Shown piece by piece: positions 28,101 through 36,681 of a DNA stretch of 64,000 nucleotides. This DNA is from Phoronis australis (taxonomy: Eukaryota; Phoronida; Phoronidae). Both the position numbers and the translations under genes were made by a program. Under the pieces are notes generated by a model. It ran no database searches and was not told the DNA's origin. It saw only the letters and a list, made by a program, of their open reading frames with translations. The DNA lies in assembly GCA_002633005.1 (NCBI GenBank), contig NMRA01000132.1:327162-391161 (forward strand), given 5' to 3'. Every line of letters begins with the position of its first letter. Position 1 is the stretch's first letter.

Positions 28101-31100
28101 TTACTTTCAACATAGCCAAGTATCTACAAGACTACTTTTTAACTCAATAGAGGTACACAAAGTAGAAAGCCTGTAGAATATGGGTTTTGGCTAATATCAA
28201 TCTGCCATTATTTTGGTCACATTGCTGTCTTTTTAGTAACATTTACCAAAAGAGTTGAGTACGTACCTATGAAAACCATGGCATTGATAACATGATTAAT
28301 TCCATTAAATTTTAAGTGCACAAGATGCAATCTCAAAAAATGCATCTTTCTCAAGTATTTCATGTTTGCTTTATGCTGCTGTTTGATTTTTTATGAAAAT
28401 CATACGTTTTGTTTTTATGGATCCTCATGCACTAGCGGAATATTTTAAAAAAAGATCTCACAGGGTGAACGATTCTTATGAATCTGATCAGCCATTTCTG
28501 AAATATTTTGAACCAAAGTTATTCAAATTGAGACATTTTTTGGGTTCTACATAATCTTGATGAGTGAATAATGGAGCTCTTAGTGGTAAGTCTCAGGTTT
28601 CGGAAAGAAAATGAATATGACTCGTATATATGTGAATATTTGCATTTGTTATACATGGTTAAAATTGTTAAATACGTTTCTCATTCAGATCAACTTGGAC
28701 CAGGAAAGCTTGCAAGAAGGGTTCCAGCCGTTACACCCTGGGAGCTCAGTGGGGGTGCCTTCTTCTTGGCTAAAAGCCAAGACAGTTCAGTGGAAGAAAA
28801 AGGCACCCTCGGCTTTTGTAAAAAAGCTGATGGGCGCCTTGATCCCTACTGAATTTCAGGGCATATTTGGAGGCACAACTGCCTTGCTTCAAACTGCGTA
28901 TGGACCACTTGTTACCGCAGTGATAGGTAATTTGGTCTTTTGCTATTGTATTCATAATTATCACGCCAATGCCAGGAATAATCTGATTGATTTTTGAGTA
29001 TTGCGTTAAAAATGGATATAATGAATGTCTTCAGGATGTACCAAGTTTCGTGCTTTTGTTAGCATCAAAACATTGACATTTTTTTGACATGTCACATGTG
29101 CTTGATATTGTAAAAGAGTAATGCTACAAATTATTTGACATCTTATGATAAAATGGGAGGTTCTGCTAAAAATTGTGCCTCTGCGAATGCATTTTCAGCG
29201 ATAGAAAGATAATTTGTTTTGTGATCGCAAGCATGTTTCATAGTGTGATTTAATTTTTCTCATTTACAGGATTTGCTGCCCACCACCTTCAGATGTCCAC
29301 CGATGAAGCCACAAGGGCCGTCAACGAGAAGATGGCGGGCAGCCGCAAATCGAAAAAGAAAAATTAGAAATCGAAAAAATTAGATTAATTATCTGTAGCT
29401 TTATTTTCAATACATGATTTACTTTTCATGTGTGTTCTTTTAGTCTCTACCCTAAGGGACAGAGACTAGATATTTTAATATTATGTCCGTTGCTTATGAG
29501 ACAACTTTCAACTTCCATTTTGTATAGATTGTAGTAGCTTGTTCACTTGATATCAGCAATGCATGAACACAACTATAGTCATCCAAATCCACCAGACGTG
29601 TGCATATTGCTTTAGCCAAGAACCTCACCGAGTGAGATTTTTGCAAGCACAAATCTAACTGAGTGAGAAAACAGAATCTCACTCAGTGAGAATTTGACAA
29701 ACAGAAATCTAACTGAGTGAGAAAACAGAATCTCACTCAGTGAGAATTTGACAAACAGAAATCTCACCCAGTGAGAAAACAGAATCTCACTCAGTGAGAA
29801 TTTGACAAGCAGAAATCTCACCCAGTGAGAAAACAGAATCTCACTCAGTGAGATTTTTAGGACACCAAAATCTCACTCCCAGCTGCACAAATCTAATCAC
29901 CCAGTTAGAAAATTTACAAATGGAATTCTCACTCAGTGAGAATTATCAACAAGAAATTCTCACTGAGTGAAGGTTTATGCATATTAGTGAGATTCTCACT
30001 GGATTCTAACTAGATTCTAACTAGATTCTAACTGAAGTGAGAATTTTTTTCTCACTAATTTGAATGGCATCTTAATCAGTTAGATTCTCACTGAAATCTA
30101 ACTGGAATCCAGTTAGATTCTAACTCACTTTCAGGATGAGAATTTCTAAGGGCTTTTTCATAAGGGGGCCATCACAACAATATAATATTATGACAGGCTT
30201 TGTGATAATTTAGATTTTTAGAATTTGCTTCATCCTTGTGTTTGACCTATCTGATATCCAGCTTCCAGCTAGAAACCGGACAGTAATGACTGCTTAGTAG
30301 GTCTAATGGCCAACTTGTATGTATTTTTGAAATTAATCTGGGGGCTCCATTAGATTTGTGAAGCTTTGAATGCTTATGTTGTGAATATTAATTTCTATTT
30401 CCACAGATCTGGAAATGCTAAATTTAAAAAAAGTTTTCATCATGTCATTGGAAGCATGAATAGTAAAAAGTTGATTACAAATAAAATTTAAGTGGTCAAA
30501 CAAGAGAACTTCTTCGCTTGCTGTCTTTTTGATGCAAACTTTGTTTGACCTTACAGGGTGACTATAATGACTTTCTTCAACTGGCAATAAAGGCAAACGA
30601 GGAACATCTTTCTAGGAAGGACCCCAATGAATTGAAAGGTGATTATTGAAGACCATTATATGTGAACCTTTTGTGAACATTGGCGCCATAGTTGCTGTGG
30701 TGGCTTCATGATGCAAATTTGTGGGTGGGTGTGGCAGTGATGTAAATAATGACAGTTTTGATAGTTGTAACAGTGGTGTAGATAAATGTACTTGTTGTAG
30801 TGGTTGCGCTGATAGTGATAAGAGTGAAAAAGTACCAATGCTGCATTACAAAATGCAACATTTTTTGTCGCTTGACCCAGCGTATTTCAGTCTCTTATTT
30901 GGGCAGTTTTTTTTTAACTAAAATTTTAGGGAGAGTATTGAAAAGCTCCCAGGAAATGGTGCATGATCATTGTGGCAATGGTACGTGTAGTTATTGTGGT
31001 GGTGCTCATGGTGGTGCTCATGGGGGTATTAGTCAGGTAGTGGTGTTGGGGTTGTTCTTTTGACGGTTATGTCAATGATGATAAGAAGTGATAACGGTGT

Positions 31101-34100
31101 AAATAATCATGAACTTTCTGCTGTCATGGTGATGGTTGTGGTGACGGCAATGGTTATGGTAATCGTGAATGGTAAGTATGACGGTGTTGCTTTGAGAAAC
31201 AGTGCAATGACAGGTTGTAATTGGAATGGCCTGGCGATTGCTTGCTCTGTTACAATGTATGCACCAAGTTGATACTTCATCCTGGTCATGTAATTACAGT
31301 TAGTTTGACTAGAAAGTTTTCTACAATCAGTGCACACTCAGGGGTGTTAAATGTTTTCAGGTCTGACCTTGGATGAAGTCAAATCGCAGTGCATTCTCTT
31401 CTTTATTGCTGGCTTTGACAATAACGCAAACACGCTGCGGTTTTGTGCCTACTTACTGTCCGTGGAGTCCGAATGGCAACAGAAACTTATTGATGAAGTT
31501 GATCGTGAATTGAATGGGGTGAGTCGGGTATTGATGTATTAGTAAGCACTGCACTACTTATTTCCGTATCTGCCCAGGTATAACCCCACACCTAGGTATA
31601 AGCTCCTCCGCAAGTCTTTAATCCCACCTCTCACGTGAAAAGTGGTCTGTACACCTCAGGTCATGTCTGTGTTATGTCATTATATGTATTATACATGAAC
31701 TCTTCTCACATTCAGGTATACATACTAATCCTGACTAAACCTTGACAAATACCCAACTGGTGTTTCTCCATCCACGTTGTCAAAATTGCGACAACTAAGA
31801 CTATTTCATCAACGAATAGTTAGCTAGCCCTGATAACGTCACACTAAACTCTGCAAAAATGATATTTTTATTGTGACAAAGGTTCTGAACTTTTGCCAGA
31901 TAATTGTGAGTCTAGCTGTCAGAGTTTTGTCAAACTCTGTCTAGCTAATTTTGAAAATTACAGACTGTAGCCTTTAATATCATGTTTTCAAGATGGATTA
32001 CAGTTGAAATGTCGGTTCCAAAAATAAAAATCCAGGAAAACATCAAAGTGCATGCAGTGAATATCATTAGTAAATGCTTGCAGCGATGGTATATCTATAT
32101 TCTAGTACAAAAGAAATAGATAGTCACAGTTTTGTGTGCTGAAAATTTGTTGAATTTCAAACTTGTCCATTTTGTTGTGAAAACTTCAGCAGCTGTCCAT
32201 TCACACAGCAGCTCATCATGTAAAGTCAATGGCCTCTGATCCCGGGTTACTGTAGGTGCTTAGGAACTCTGATCTATTGTGCCTGATATTTATATATTTA
32301 GGCTGAGCCCGACTATGACAACACCAACAAGCTACAGTACATGGAGATGTTTATAGCTGAAACTCTTCGGATATACCCTCTTACTGGCAGGTATGTAGCC
32401 TGTGTTTAACTGCACCAAGGATGGTCGAAGGTTATGCACTTCTTTGTGCATGTGGGTGATGTACATTTGAATTCAAATCGTTCTGGACTGTTTTTGATGA
32501 GATTTTCACTATAGTGTCTAGAAATCCAATTATTCCATGAGGTTTTGTGGATGACTCCAGGTGTCACTATTGTGTTACATTTTAAATTGTCGATGGGTAA
32601 GCAAAATGCATTTATTAAATAAGTGCAAACACATGTCTTGATGCAAGTAATTGTAATGAGGTAACCCAATACGAGGTGCTGAGTACTGCTGTCTACGGGG
32701 ACCCTCAACACATTCACACCACATTTACTTCTTTTCAAGCACTTACATGTAAATGGGGAAGCATCATTCTATTTTTATGTTGCATTTTAATTACACCTCC
32801 CCTTGGGGTTACAAGCACATTGTGTGTGACGTCATGTCCTACACTATGTTGAATACAGTGTGTGTGGGTCATTCATGCTTGTTCAGTTAGACTGAACGAA
32901 GAAGCTGGCCATCTCTTGTGCCATTGCTATCACTTTCTAGTTCCATGGATTACGTGTGGTCAAGGAAATGGTAATTAACACAAAACAAATGCACTGATTT
33001 CACAAAATAAACGGAACAATTGTGAACCAAAGTTGCTGAATCTAGGAAAAAATGTTATTAATTTGAAGTTTGGAAATCACCACAAATAATTTCGGTTGAC
33101 TAATTTTTGATGTTGATACTCACTTTGATGACTTTGTGGCAACTTGGGACTTTTTTCACCGGTATCACCACCAGAATTTTCAATGTTCTTATTTGTACTA
33201 TGGACACACTGTCTTACAGAGCTTTTAAAGCCACTGCTGAATGAGGGCGCTGTGGTTGGCTATGCAGGTTTCCAAAAGAACCCATCACTTTTTTGTGCAA
33301 GCCCCTCAAGGGGTTTTTGTGGCTGAAAAATCTAAAAATTTGGTTGTTTACGAAATCAATTCTGTAGTATTCTGCCTACAAGTGCTAGATAACCGTGAGC
33401 TTTGGCAGAATGGTTGTTATTTTATTTTTCAGAATAGAGAGAGAATGCGCAGAAAATATCACCTTAGGCGGTCAGTTCTTCCCTAAAGGATCCATTGTCA
33501 ACATTCCAGTGTACGCCATACACCATGACCCTGAGTTCTACCCGGACCCAGAAAAATTTGATCCAGAAAGGTAGGTGGCCACTATATTCTCTCTTCTGAT
33601 GATGGTGTTTGAAGAAATGACACCGAAACATGTCAAGTCGATTTAAAACGGCACTGTTTATTTGTTTTTATTGATAACAGAAAGGCACAGCTTTTATTGT
33701 TTTGTAAACCACATTACCTTCAGTTGGAAATATTTTTGTTCGTTTTTATGTAAATGAAATTGGACAATTCTGAGTTCTATCCGGACCCCGAAAATTTTGA
33801 TCCAGAAAGGTAACAGCTTCAATTAAATGTTTCGTAACCATGTTTGGAAATATTTTTCTTCACTGTTATTTTAATTAAAGAAATTGGACAGACGAGTCTT
33901 AATTTGCTGCAATTTAATTTAAAAAGACTTGTTTGTTAGTAGTCCTTTCCTTGTACATTTTCTTCAGTCCCTTCAGGCATTTCTTAAGATTCCATTTANN
34001 NNNNNNNNNNNNNNNNNNNNNNNNNNNNNNNNNNNNNNNNNNNNNNNNNNNNNNNNNNNNNNNNNNNNNNNNNNNNNNNNNNNNNNNNNNNNNNNNNNNN

Positions 34101-36681
34101 NNNNNNNNNNNNNNNNNNNNNNNNNNNNNNNNNNNNNNNNNNNNNNNNNNNNNNNNNNNNNNNNNNNNNNNNNNNNNNNNNNNNNNNNNNNNNNNNNNNN
34201 NNNNNNNNNNNNNNNNNNNNNNNNNNNNNNNNNNNNNNNNNNNNNNNNNNNNNNNNNNNNTGGTGATCTTGATATTTCATCAAGCTTCACGCGCTGTTCC
34301 TGTATTTTGTTCATTTTCCTTACGTCAGCCAAGGGGAGAGTGGCTGCCCCCCCTAAATCCAACTATGTTATGGATCAATATTGAAGCTCACACCTTTTTG
34401 TTTTTGTGTTGTGCTTGACAGCGGAGGGAGGGGTCCTAAATATCCAAGCTATAACAAAAGGGAGACATTGAATAAGTCATTTCTATGATTTCATTTCAGG
34501 TTCAGCCCTGAGAACAAAGCCAATCGTAGTCCATATGTGTACTTACCATTTGGCTTGGGCCCCCGAAACTGTATAGGAATGAGACTTGCACAGCTTCAAG
34601 TGAGAATGCTGTTGGCGGCTATCTTGCAAAAATTCAGATTTGTACGATGTGAAAAAACCGAGGTACTGTATTCACTGCATGGTTCTTTATAGTCAGGGTC
34701 ATCAAAATTTTTAAACGTCACTTAGGGATAGTGTTAGTGTTGGAAAGAAATTAGTGTCATGGGCAAGAGAGGCTTTTGGATGTTTTGAGTGCATGAAGGC
34801 AGATGGTGGAGTGGCTGAAAGACAAAGTGTTGCAGGTGTTGTACAGTGATGTTTTGAGGGGTATAAGAAGATACAGATGACAGAGATAGAGAGACGAATA
34901 ATATCAGACACGCTCATTCGATACAATATTCAACGTTTTCCGTATGACGTTATAATGCGTATATTATATTATTAAAGTAGAGCTTGAGAAATGTTTTGAC
35001 ACTAAATGGGACCTTCCTCTTCTCTAAAGGAATTTTAAGGAACTGGAAGTTTTTTTCAATAGCCTAAAACCATAGGGGTGTATGCATTGAAGATCAAATT
35101 TCTTTCCTCCACTGTGACTGTTCAGCACAACCTTCACTTCACGTCGTATTCAAACACTGAATTCGGTGAATTTTAAGTTTTCAGACATACTAATACTTCT
35201 TGTCTCTTCTTTAAACTTGGAGGAAATCTGTCTCAAAGCAACACACTGCAACCAATCGCATCAATCTTACCATTCAAGCCAGAAATATCAAACATTTCAT
35301 GGCATCCTGCTTTCACTGCACTATAACTCAGTGTAAATTTTGCCTCAGCTAGTTGCCACAGCCAAATGCTGCACTTTGTTGTCAAATGCTCATGGTATGA
35401 AACTTTTGTGATATGTTTATTGTAAAAAAAAGCATGTATCGCGAGACTGCCGTCGTAGTTCCATGAAGAACTAGTTCTTAGTTCAAAGTGTCCAAACTCG
35501 ACGATTTAAGACGTATTTTGAAAGCAGCAAGCCGGAGATGCGATGAAAACGATTGTCACGGTATCAGTGCCTATCCACACAGCCTAAGTATTTCAATTTA
35601 TTCAAACATATGGAAAGTCCGCCAAATACGTTGCAAAAGCTGATATTATACATGATACATCACACAGAAATGTATAAGAACTTTGTATCGGATCAACGGT
35701 GTTGGGAGAAAGAGATAAAAAAGTGTTAACTGGATGAGAGAGTGCATGTGGTGTAAGGAGATAGTTTAGTAATGGGTGTTAGAAGCACGGCTGTTTGACA
35801 TGTTATGAAATAGCTATAGTGTAGTTAAGGTTGTTAGAACATGAGGTGCTATATCTAACCGCTTTCCCAATGGTTAAAACTGAATGCTACCCAAGAGTTG
35901 GGATTTGAAACCAATTGCCTCAACTCCTGGGCTTTGATGACTGGCTTCTATTTTGGAGATCAGGGAACAGAGATGTAAGTCTATCGTTGATATCCCTGCC
36001 TGAAGTTAAACAAAAGCATTACGTGTAATGCAGACCATGTTTGCCACCAGCTAGAGTCTCTATAAGTACTGAATCAATCATTAAAAGTTACTCTTTTTCA
36101 GTCTTTGCATCAAAAAATAGGTTAACTAAGAGAAACCCGTGCATTGAAAGTGCTGCTCCTTTGTTGAGAAGCCTCAGTCTTTCCTCTTGGTCCTAGTTCA
36201 ACAGGCTTGTGTACCTAAACCCGGCCACAACAGAGCGCTTATCTGATACCTTAACCTCCCCAACCTGTAGCCTACATTTTAAATAGGGGGGAACCCTGCA
36301 TTTGACATAGATTTATGGGTGTTTGAGACATGATCATTCACACTTGCTTGTGTTGCGGGTAGTGATACGCTAAGGGTACTGTTGGCCACACCATTACCCA
36401 GAATGCAGACATATGCACACACAATTTGGCCTTCTTTAAACTCTCAAATCTTAAGTGAGAGCTGCATTTGGCTGTGTAGTAGCTCATAGACCTCTGATCA
36501 CCAGGTTTAAATTAAGCATCTTGTTTTTACCAAGCCTACTGCCCATAAAACACGATCTTTGATGCTAATTTGGTTGCTCAGTTAAAGCATTGTTAAATTC
36601 CAGGTGCCACTGGTTATGGACAAGATGAAGCCCATGACTCCTGCAAATGGTGTATGGGTCAAAGTTCAACCAAGGGAGTGA
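7118..36681 (+). CDS. Cytochrome P450, CYP3/CYP5 (thromboxane-synthase-like) clan, complete, 14 coding exons
   Basis: Exons: 7118-7188, 9187-9286, 10873-10925, 12045-12141, 13391-13513, 14022-14110, 15344-15498, 16546-16658, 30557-30638, 31361-31518, 32302-32390, 33433-33570, 34500-34662, 36604-36681. All junctions are GT-AG and in phase; the sum is 1509 nt, or 502 residues, a normal P450 length. Visible landmarks: N-terminal membrane anchor (about 5-28); LPGP hinge; C-helix W130-K-H-V-R134; I-helix AGFDNNANT (311-319); K-helix E367-T-L-R370; PERF at the exon 12/13 junction; heme loop FGLGPRNCIG with Cys447 as thiolate ligand. The product is expected to be an ER-bound heme mono-oxygenase or isomerase. 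The I-helix has Asn where most P450s have the O2-activating Thr. Thromboxane synthase (CYP5A1) also lacks that Thr, and the flanking NTL and the C-terminal NGVWVKV resemble it. Substrate cannot be told. Intron 8 contains a 13-kb transposon. Confidence 0.93.
7189..16545 (+). other. Introns 1-7 of the plus-strand P450
   Basis: Seven introns of about 0.5 to 2 kb. Bases about 8925-9186 are inverted homology to the minus-strand P450 intron. An imperfect hairpin lies at 7259-7290 around AACCATAGT/ACTATGGTT. The donor of exon 7 is placed at 15499 (GTAAGA) because this gives a phase-1 junction that joins in frame to exon 8. The earlier GTGAAA at 15480 would break the frame. No nested gene was recognised; small open frames, for example at 9813-10182 and 15651-15965, show no domain or splice context. 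Confidence 0.6.
17102..17122 (+). repeat. Left terminal inverted repeat of the transposon
   Basis: It matches the reverse complement of 30153-30172 with a single-base C-run length difference. The left flank (GCCAGCTCCA) shows no similarity to the right flank beyond the repeat. Confidence 0.9.
17259..17460 (+). repeat. Left subterminal tandem array, about 5 units of 40-41 bp
   Basis: Five units begin AGTGAGAATC(C)AGTGAGAATTTTG and continue with a GGTCTTAGAAAA-like stretch. Each carries two GTGAGAAT motifs. Single GTGAGAAT and TTAGATTCTCAC motifs also occur at 17126-17210. Arrays of short motifs just inside the ends are typical of CACTA/EnSpm elements, where the element's own DNA-binding proteins bind them. 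That role here is inferred. Confidence 0.85.
17461..19214. other. Transposon interior left of the transposase gene
   Basis: No supported gene. Minus-strand open frames of 128, 97 and 88 codons (17466-17852, 17822-18115, 18421-18687) show no recognisable domain. They might be remnants or the 3' untranslated part of a minus-strand transcript. The transposase stop is at 19215 and no AATAAA signal close to it was noted with confidence. Confidence 0.4.
19215..21776 (-). CDS. Transposase, Tnp2 (Transposase_21) / DUF4218 type, EnSpm/CACTA superfamily
   Basis: A single uninterrupted 853-residue frame. After an acidic N-terminus (1-115) come a hydrophobic segment (about 125-155) and a Cys4 knuckle (C184, C187, C198, C203). 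Next is the Tnp2-like core with LNTDGVAVFK (281-290), WPIYLVINELP (297-307) and NMILAGMWY (316-324), then a second CxxC (C390, C393). SIDYMHGALLG (464-474) and the DUF4218-like block ending in LWAHSCFPFE (621-630) follow. D284, D466 and E630 are candidates for the DDE catalytic triad. The expected activity is cut-and-paste transposition in the nucleus. The ATG at 21776 is the first in frame. The intact frame suggests recent activity or selection. It is transcribed away from the BEN gene, with 1.8 kb between the two starts. Confidence 0.92.
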   Translation of the reverse strand: MPGDKRVNCLGHVRPSKYSRTTCHEPTSPESAQGYDVGATSCDVCESEQLLNTHTELNDAEVSMDDEVAYTPNDWFHEIFGATETCEDDAQFDDDCAECWETREEMENENEEFVSSGHNLSVHNSLLMIWLYATTYNITGVQLASLLSLIALHISSNNAAYTSLYRFRKYFSSCKSPLVKHMYCTFCMQVVEDDEAICSNVKCGKNLKQPGSLDYFIEIPLDKQLEMFFERGDFVASLLSRFNRNVTGNIEDIVDGSVYQQYCVNDGPLSQKYPYNISFTLNTDGVAVFKSSKKSVWPIYLVINELPYNMRFKKANMILAGMWYSNTKPCFNIFAKQLRKKLMNLEDEGIRLNINNETYTIRAFLLCITADLPARSSILNMVQFNGQHSCTYCLQPGENFRTKKGGNVRIFPYNPNCPDGPQRTKQSIEEATKLAFETKKTYNGIKGPSFLNSLTSFSTFSQVSIDYMHGALLGISKLFIGLWFSPSHMSLNFSLYKHVNLVDDRLSKIKPTCTISRLPRSISEHFKYWKAAELRSWLLFYSIPILSDIMAPVYFYHYCTFVEAIFSLSKDSIAQSDLASAHRMLCYFVYMFDKLYDSRFITLNIHSLVHLSECVRNLGPLWAHSCFPFENANGDLKKFFHGTQFVDLQMINAIHVTQRLPYLLETLPQCSSVSSFIHSLKPEWSKCHGESQSVLRTLGKGYQKRISDELYADVIFTFGHNVPQLIFFNRIRLRGRIYQSKDYSRVLLRNSYTVKYINNKSQMKFGFVCWYAQEKNKNEVTVACINRLEESECYFLQGVDNFLALKVTHIHTVKKTDEFEVVNVDDIVSLCIFVESGENIFVCEEPNYKEINL
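21777..23573. promoter_or_regulatory. Intergenic region between divergent transposase and BEN-domain genes
   Basis: About 1.8 kb separates the two start codons within the transposon. No open frame with a recognisable domain is seen. It is the likely promoter region for both genes and could be bidirectional. No specific TATA or initiator site is claimed. Confidence 0.4.
23574..29367 (+). CDS. BEN-domain protein (BEND5-like layout), nine exons, carried inside the transposon
   Basis: Exons: 23574-23613, 24310-24486, 24728-24799, 25493-25582, 25831-25866, 26190-27056, 28049-28095, 28689-28926, 29270-29367; stop TAG at 29365. All junctions are GT-AG and in frame, total 1665 nt or 554 residues. 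Parts: MSRNQKSTVKSDE leader; exon 2 (14-73), a globular piece with ESLDGRDGVEANLEEGDKCV, resembling the N-terminal part of BEND5-like proteins; Lys-rich exons 3-5 (73-139), a probable nuclear signal; Pro/Thr/Ser-rich exon 6 with a 39-codon internal duplication and ending in a short coiled coil (DEQIAALTHRLKAAEYDLKV); C-terminal BEN-like domain in exons 8-9 (about 455-545; SSWLKAKTVQWKKKAPSAFV ... GIFGGTTALL) and a basic tail. BEN domains bind DNA or protein in chromatin. Here it may bind the element's end motifs. The BEN call is by eye. Confidence 0.8.
26516..26746 (+). repeat. Tandem duplication of a 117-bp coding unit in the Pro-rich exon
   Basis: The unit starting GTGACCACCCCTACTCCTCA at 26516 recurs at 26633. 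Period is 117 bp (39 codons), so the frame is kept. The second copy is 3 bp shorter. Both encode a VTTPTPH...SYPPLVAT...YxPHTAA pattern. It is probably a slippage or unequal-crossover product in a low-complexity region. Confidence 0.85.
27057..28688 (+). other. Introns 6 and 7 of the BEN gene, with a dispersed repeat fragment
   Basis: No coding signal is seen apart from the short exon at 28049-28095. A segment near 27640-27690 (GGGAAATGGGGCCAATATTT...) resembles 1825-1875, so a dispersed repeat lies here. Confidence 0.4.
29651..29860 (+). repeat. Right subterminal tandem array, about 4 units of 54 bp
   Basis: Units start AAATCT(A/C)AC and contain GAATCTCACTCAGTGAGAAT, a near-palindrome with arms TCTCACT/AGTGAGA. 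Starts are at 29651, 29705, 29759 and 29813. Further single motifs continue to 30130. The unit differs from the left array in length and in its spacer, but shares the GTGAGA(A)T core. Confidence 0.85.
30153..30172 (-). repeat. Right terminal inverted repeat of the transposon
   Basis: CTTTTTCATAAGGGGGCCAT is the reverse complement of the left end with one C fewer. The flank CACAACAATA is host intron. Confidence 0.9.
30660..31170 (+). repeat. T/G-rich low-complexity tract
   Basis: Imperfect GTG/GAT/GGT-type triplets (for example GGTGGTGCTCATGGTGGTGC) dominate parts of P450 intron 9. The open frames across it are compositional artefacts. Confidence 0.5.
33724..33893 (+). repeat. Tandem duplication beside P450 exon 12, including a partial copy of that exon
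   Basis: Bases 33772-33809 repeat the last 38 nt of exon 12 (33533-33570) with 3 mismatches and keep a GT directly after. The copy lacks an acceptor and the rest of the exon, so it cannot splice as a replacement. The flank TTGGAAATATTTTT...GAAATTGGACA at 33724 recurs at 33844, a 120-bp step. An assembly gap begins 105 bp further on. Confidence 0.75.
33999..34260. other. Assembly gap in P450 intron 12
   Basis: A run of N. It lies between exons 12 and 13 and next to a local tandem duplication, so repeated sequence may be missing. Open frames drawn across it are not real. Confidence 0.99.
34663..36603 (+). other. Intron 13 of the P450
   Basis: About 1.9 kb without a recognisable coding exon, clear repeat family or RNA gene. 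Confidence 0.5.

Larger units (their letters stand above)
17102..30172. mobile_element. Large (13.07 kb) two-gene DNA transposon with terminal inverted repeats, inserted in a P450 intron
   Basis: The left end (17102-17122, ATGGCCCCCCTTATGAAAAA then G) and right end (30153-30172, CTTTTTCATAAGGGGGCCAT) are inverted repeats differing by one C. Beyond them sequence similarity stops, which fixes the boundaries. Just inside, both ends share GAAAGTGAG and ACTGGATTCCAGTTAGATT-type blocks, followed by separate tandem arrays rich in GTGAGAAT/ATTCTCAC. Between the ends lie an intact Tnp2/DUF4218-type transposase (minus) and a nine-exon BEN-domain gene (plus), transcribed divergently. Removing the element leaves a host intron of about 0.83 kb, in line with its neighbours. 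If the termini are GG...CC the flanking dinucleotide is AT on both sides, a possible 2-bp target duplication, but AT also belongs to the inverted repeat, so this is ambiguous. The transposase points to the EnSpm/CACTA superfamily, although the ends do not begin CAC. Confidence 0.88.

Noticed and set aside
29612-29821. Minus-strand 69-codon frame with repeated Ser-Leu-Ser-Glu-Ile-Leu-Phe-Ser pattern
   Set aside because: It is produced by the 54-bp subterminal repeat, which is a multiple of three, and has no other support as a gene.
33590-33665. Sequence resembling the 3' end of a Penelope- or LINE-type element (GACACCGAAACATGTCAAG)
   Set aside because: The match is short and generic and no reverse transcriptase sequence is present, so it is not called.
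33772-33809. Alternative P450 exon 12
   Set aside because: Only the last 38 nt are present and there is no acceptor directly before it, so it cannot be spliced as a substitute exon.
33929-34418. Long open frames across the N run
   Set aside because: They consist mostly of unknown residues from the assembly gap.
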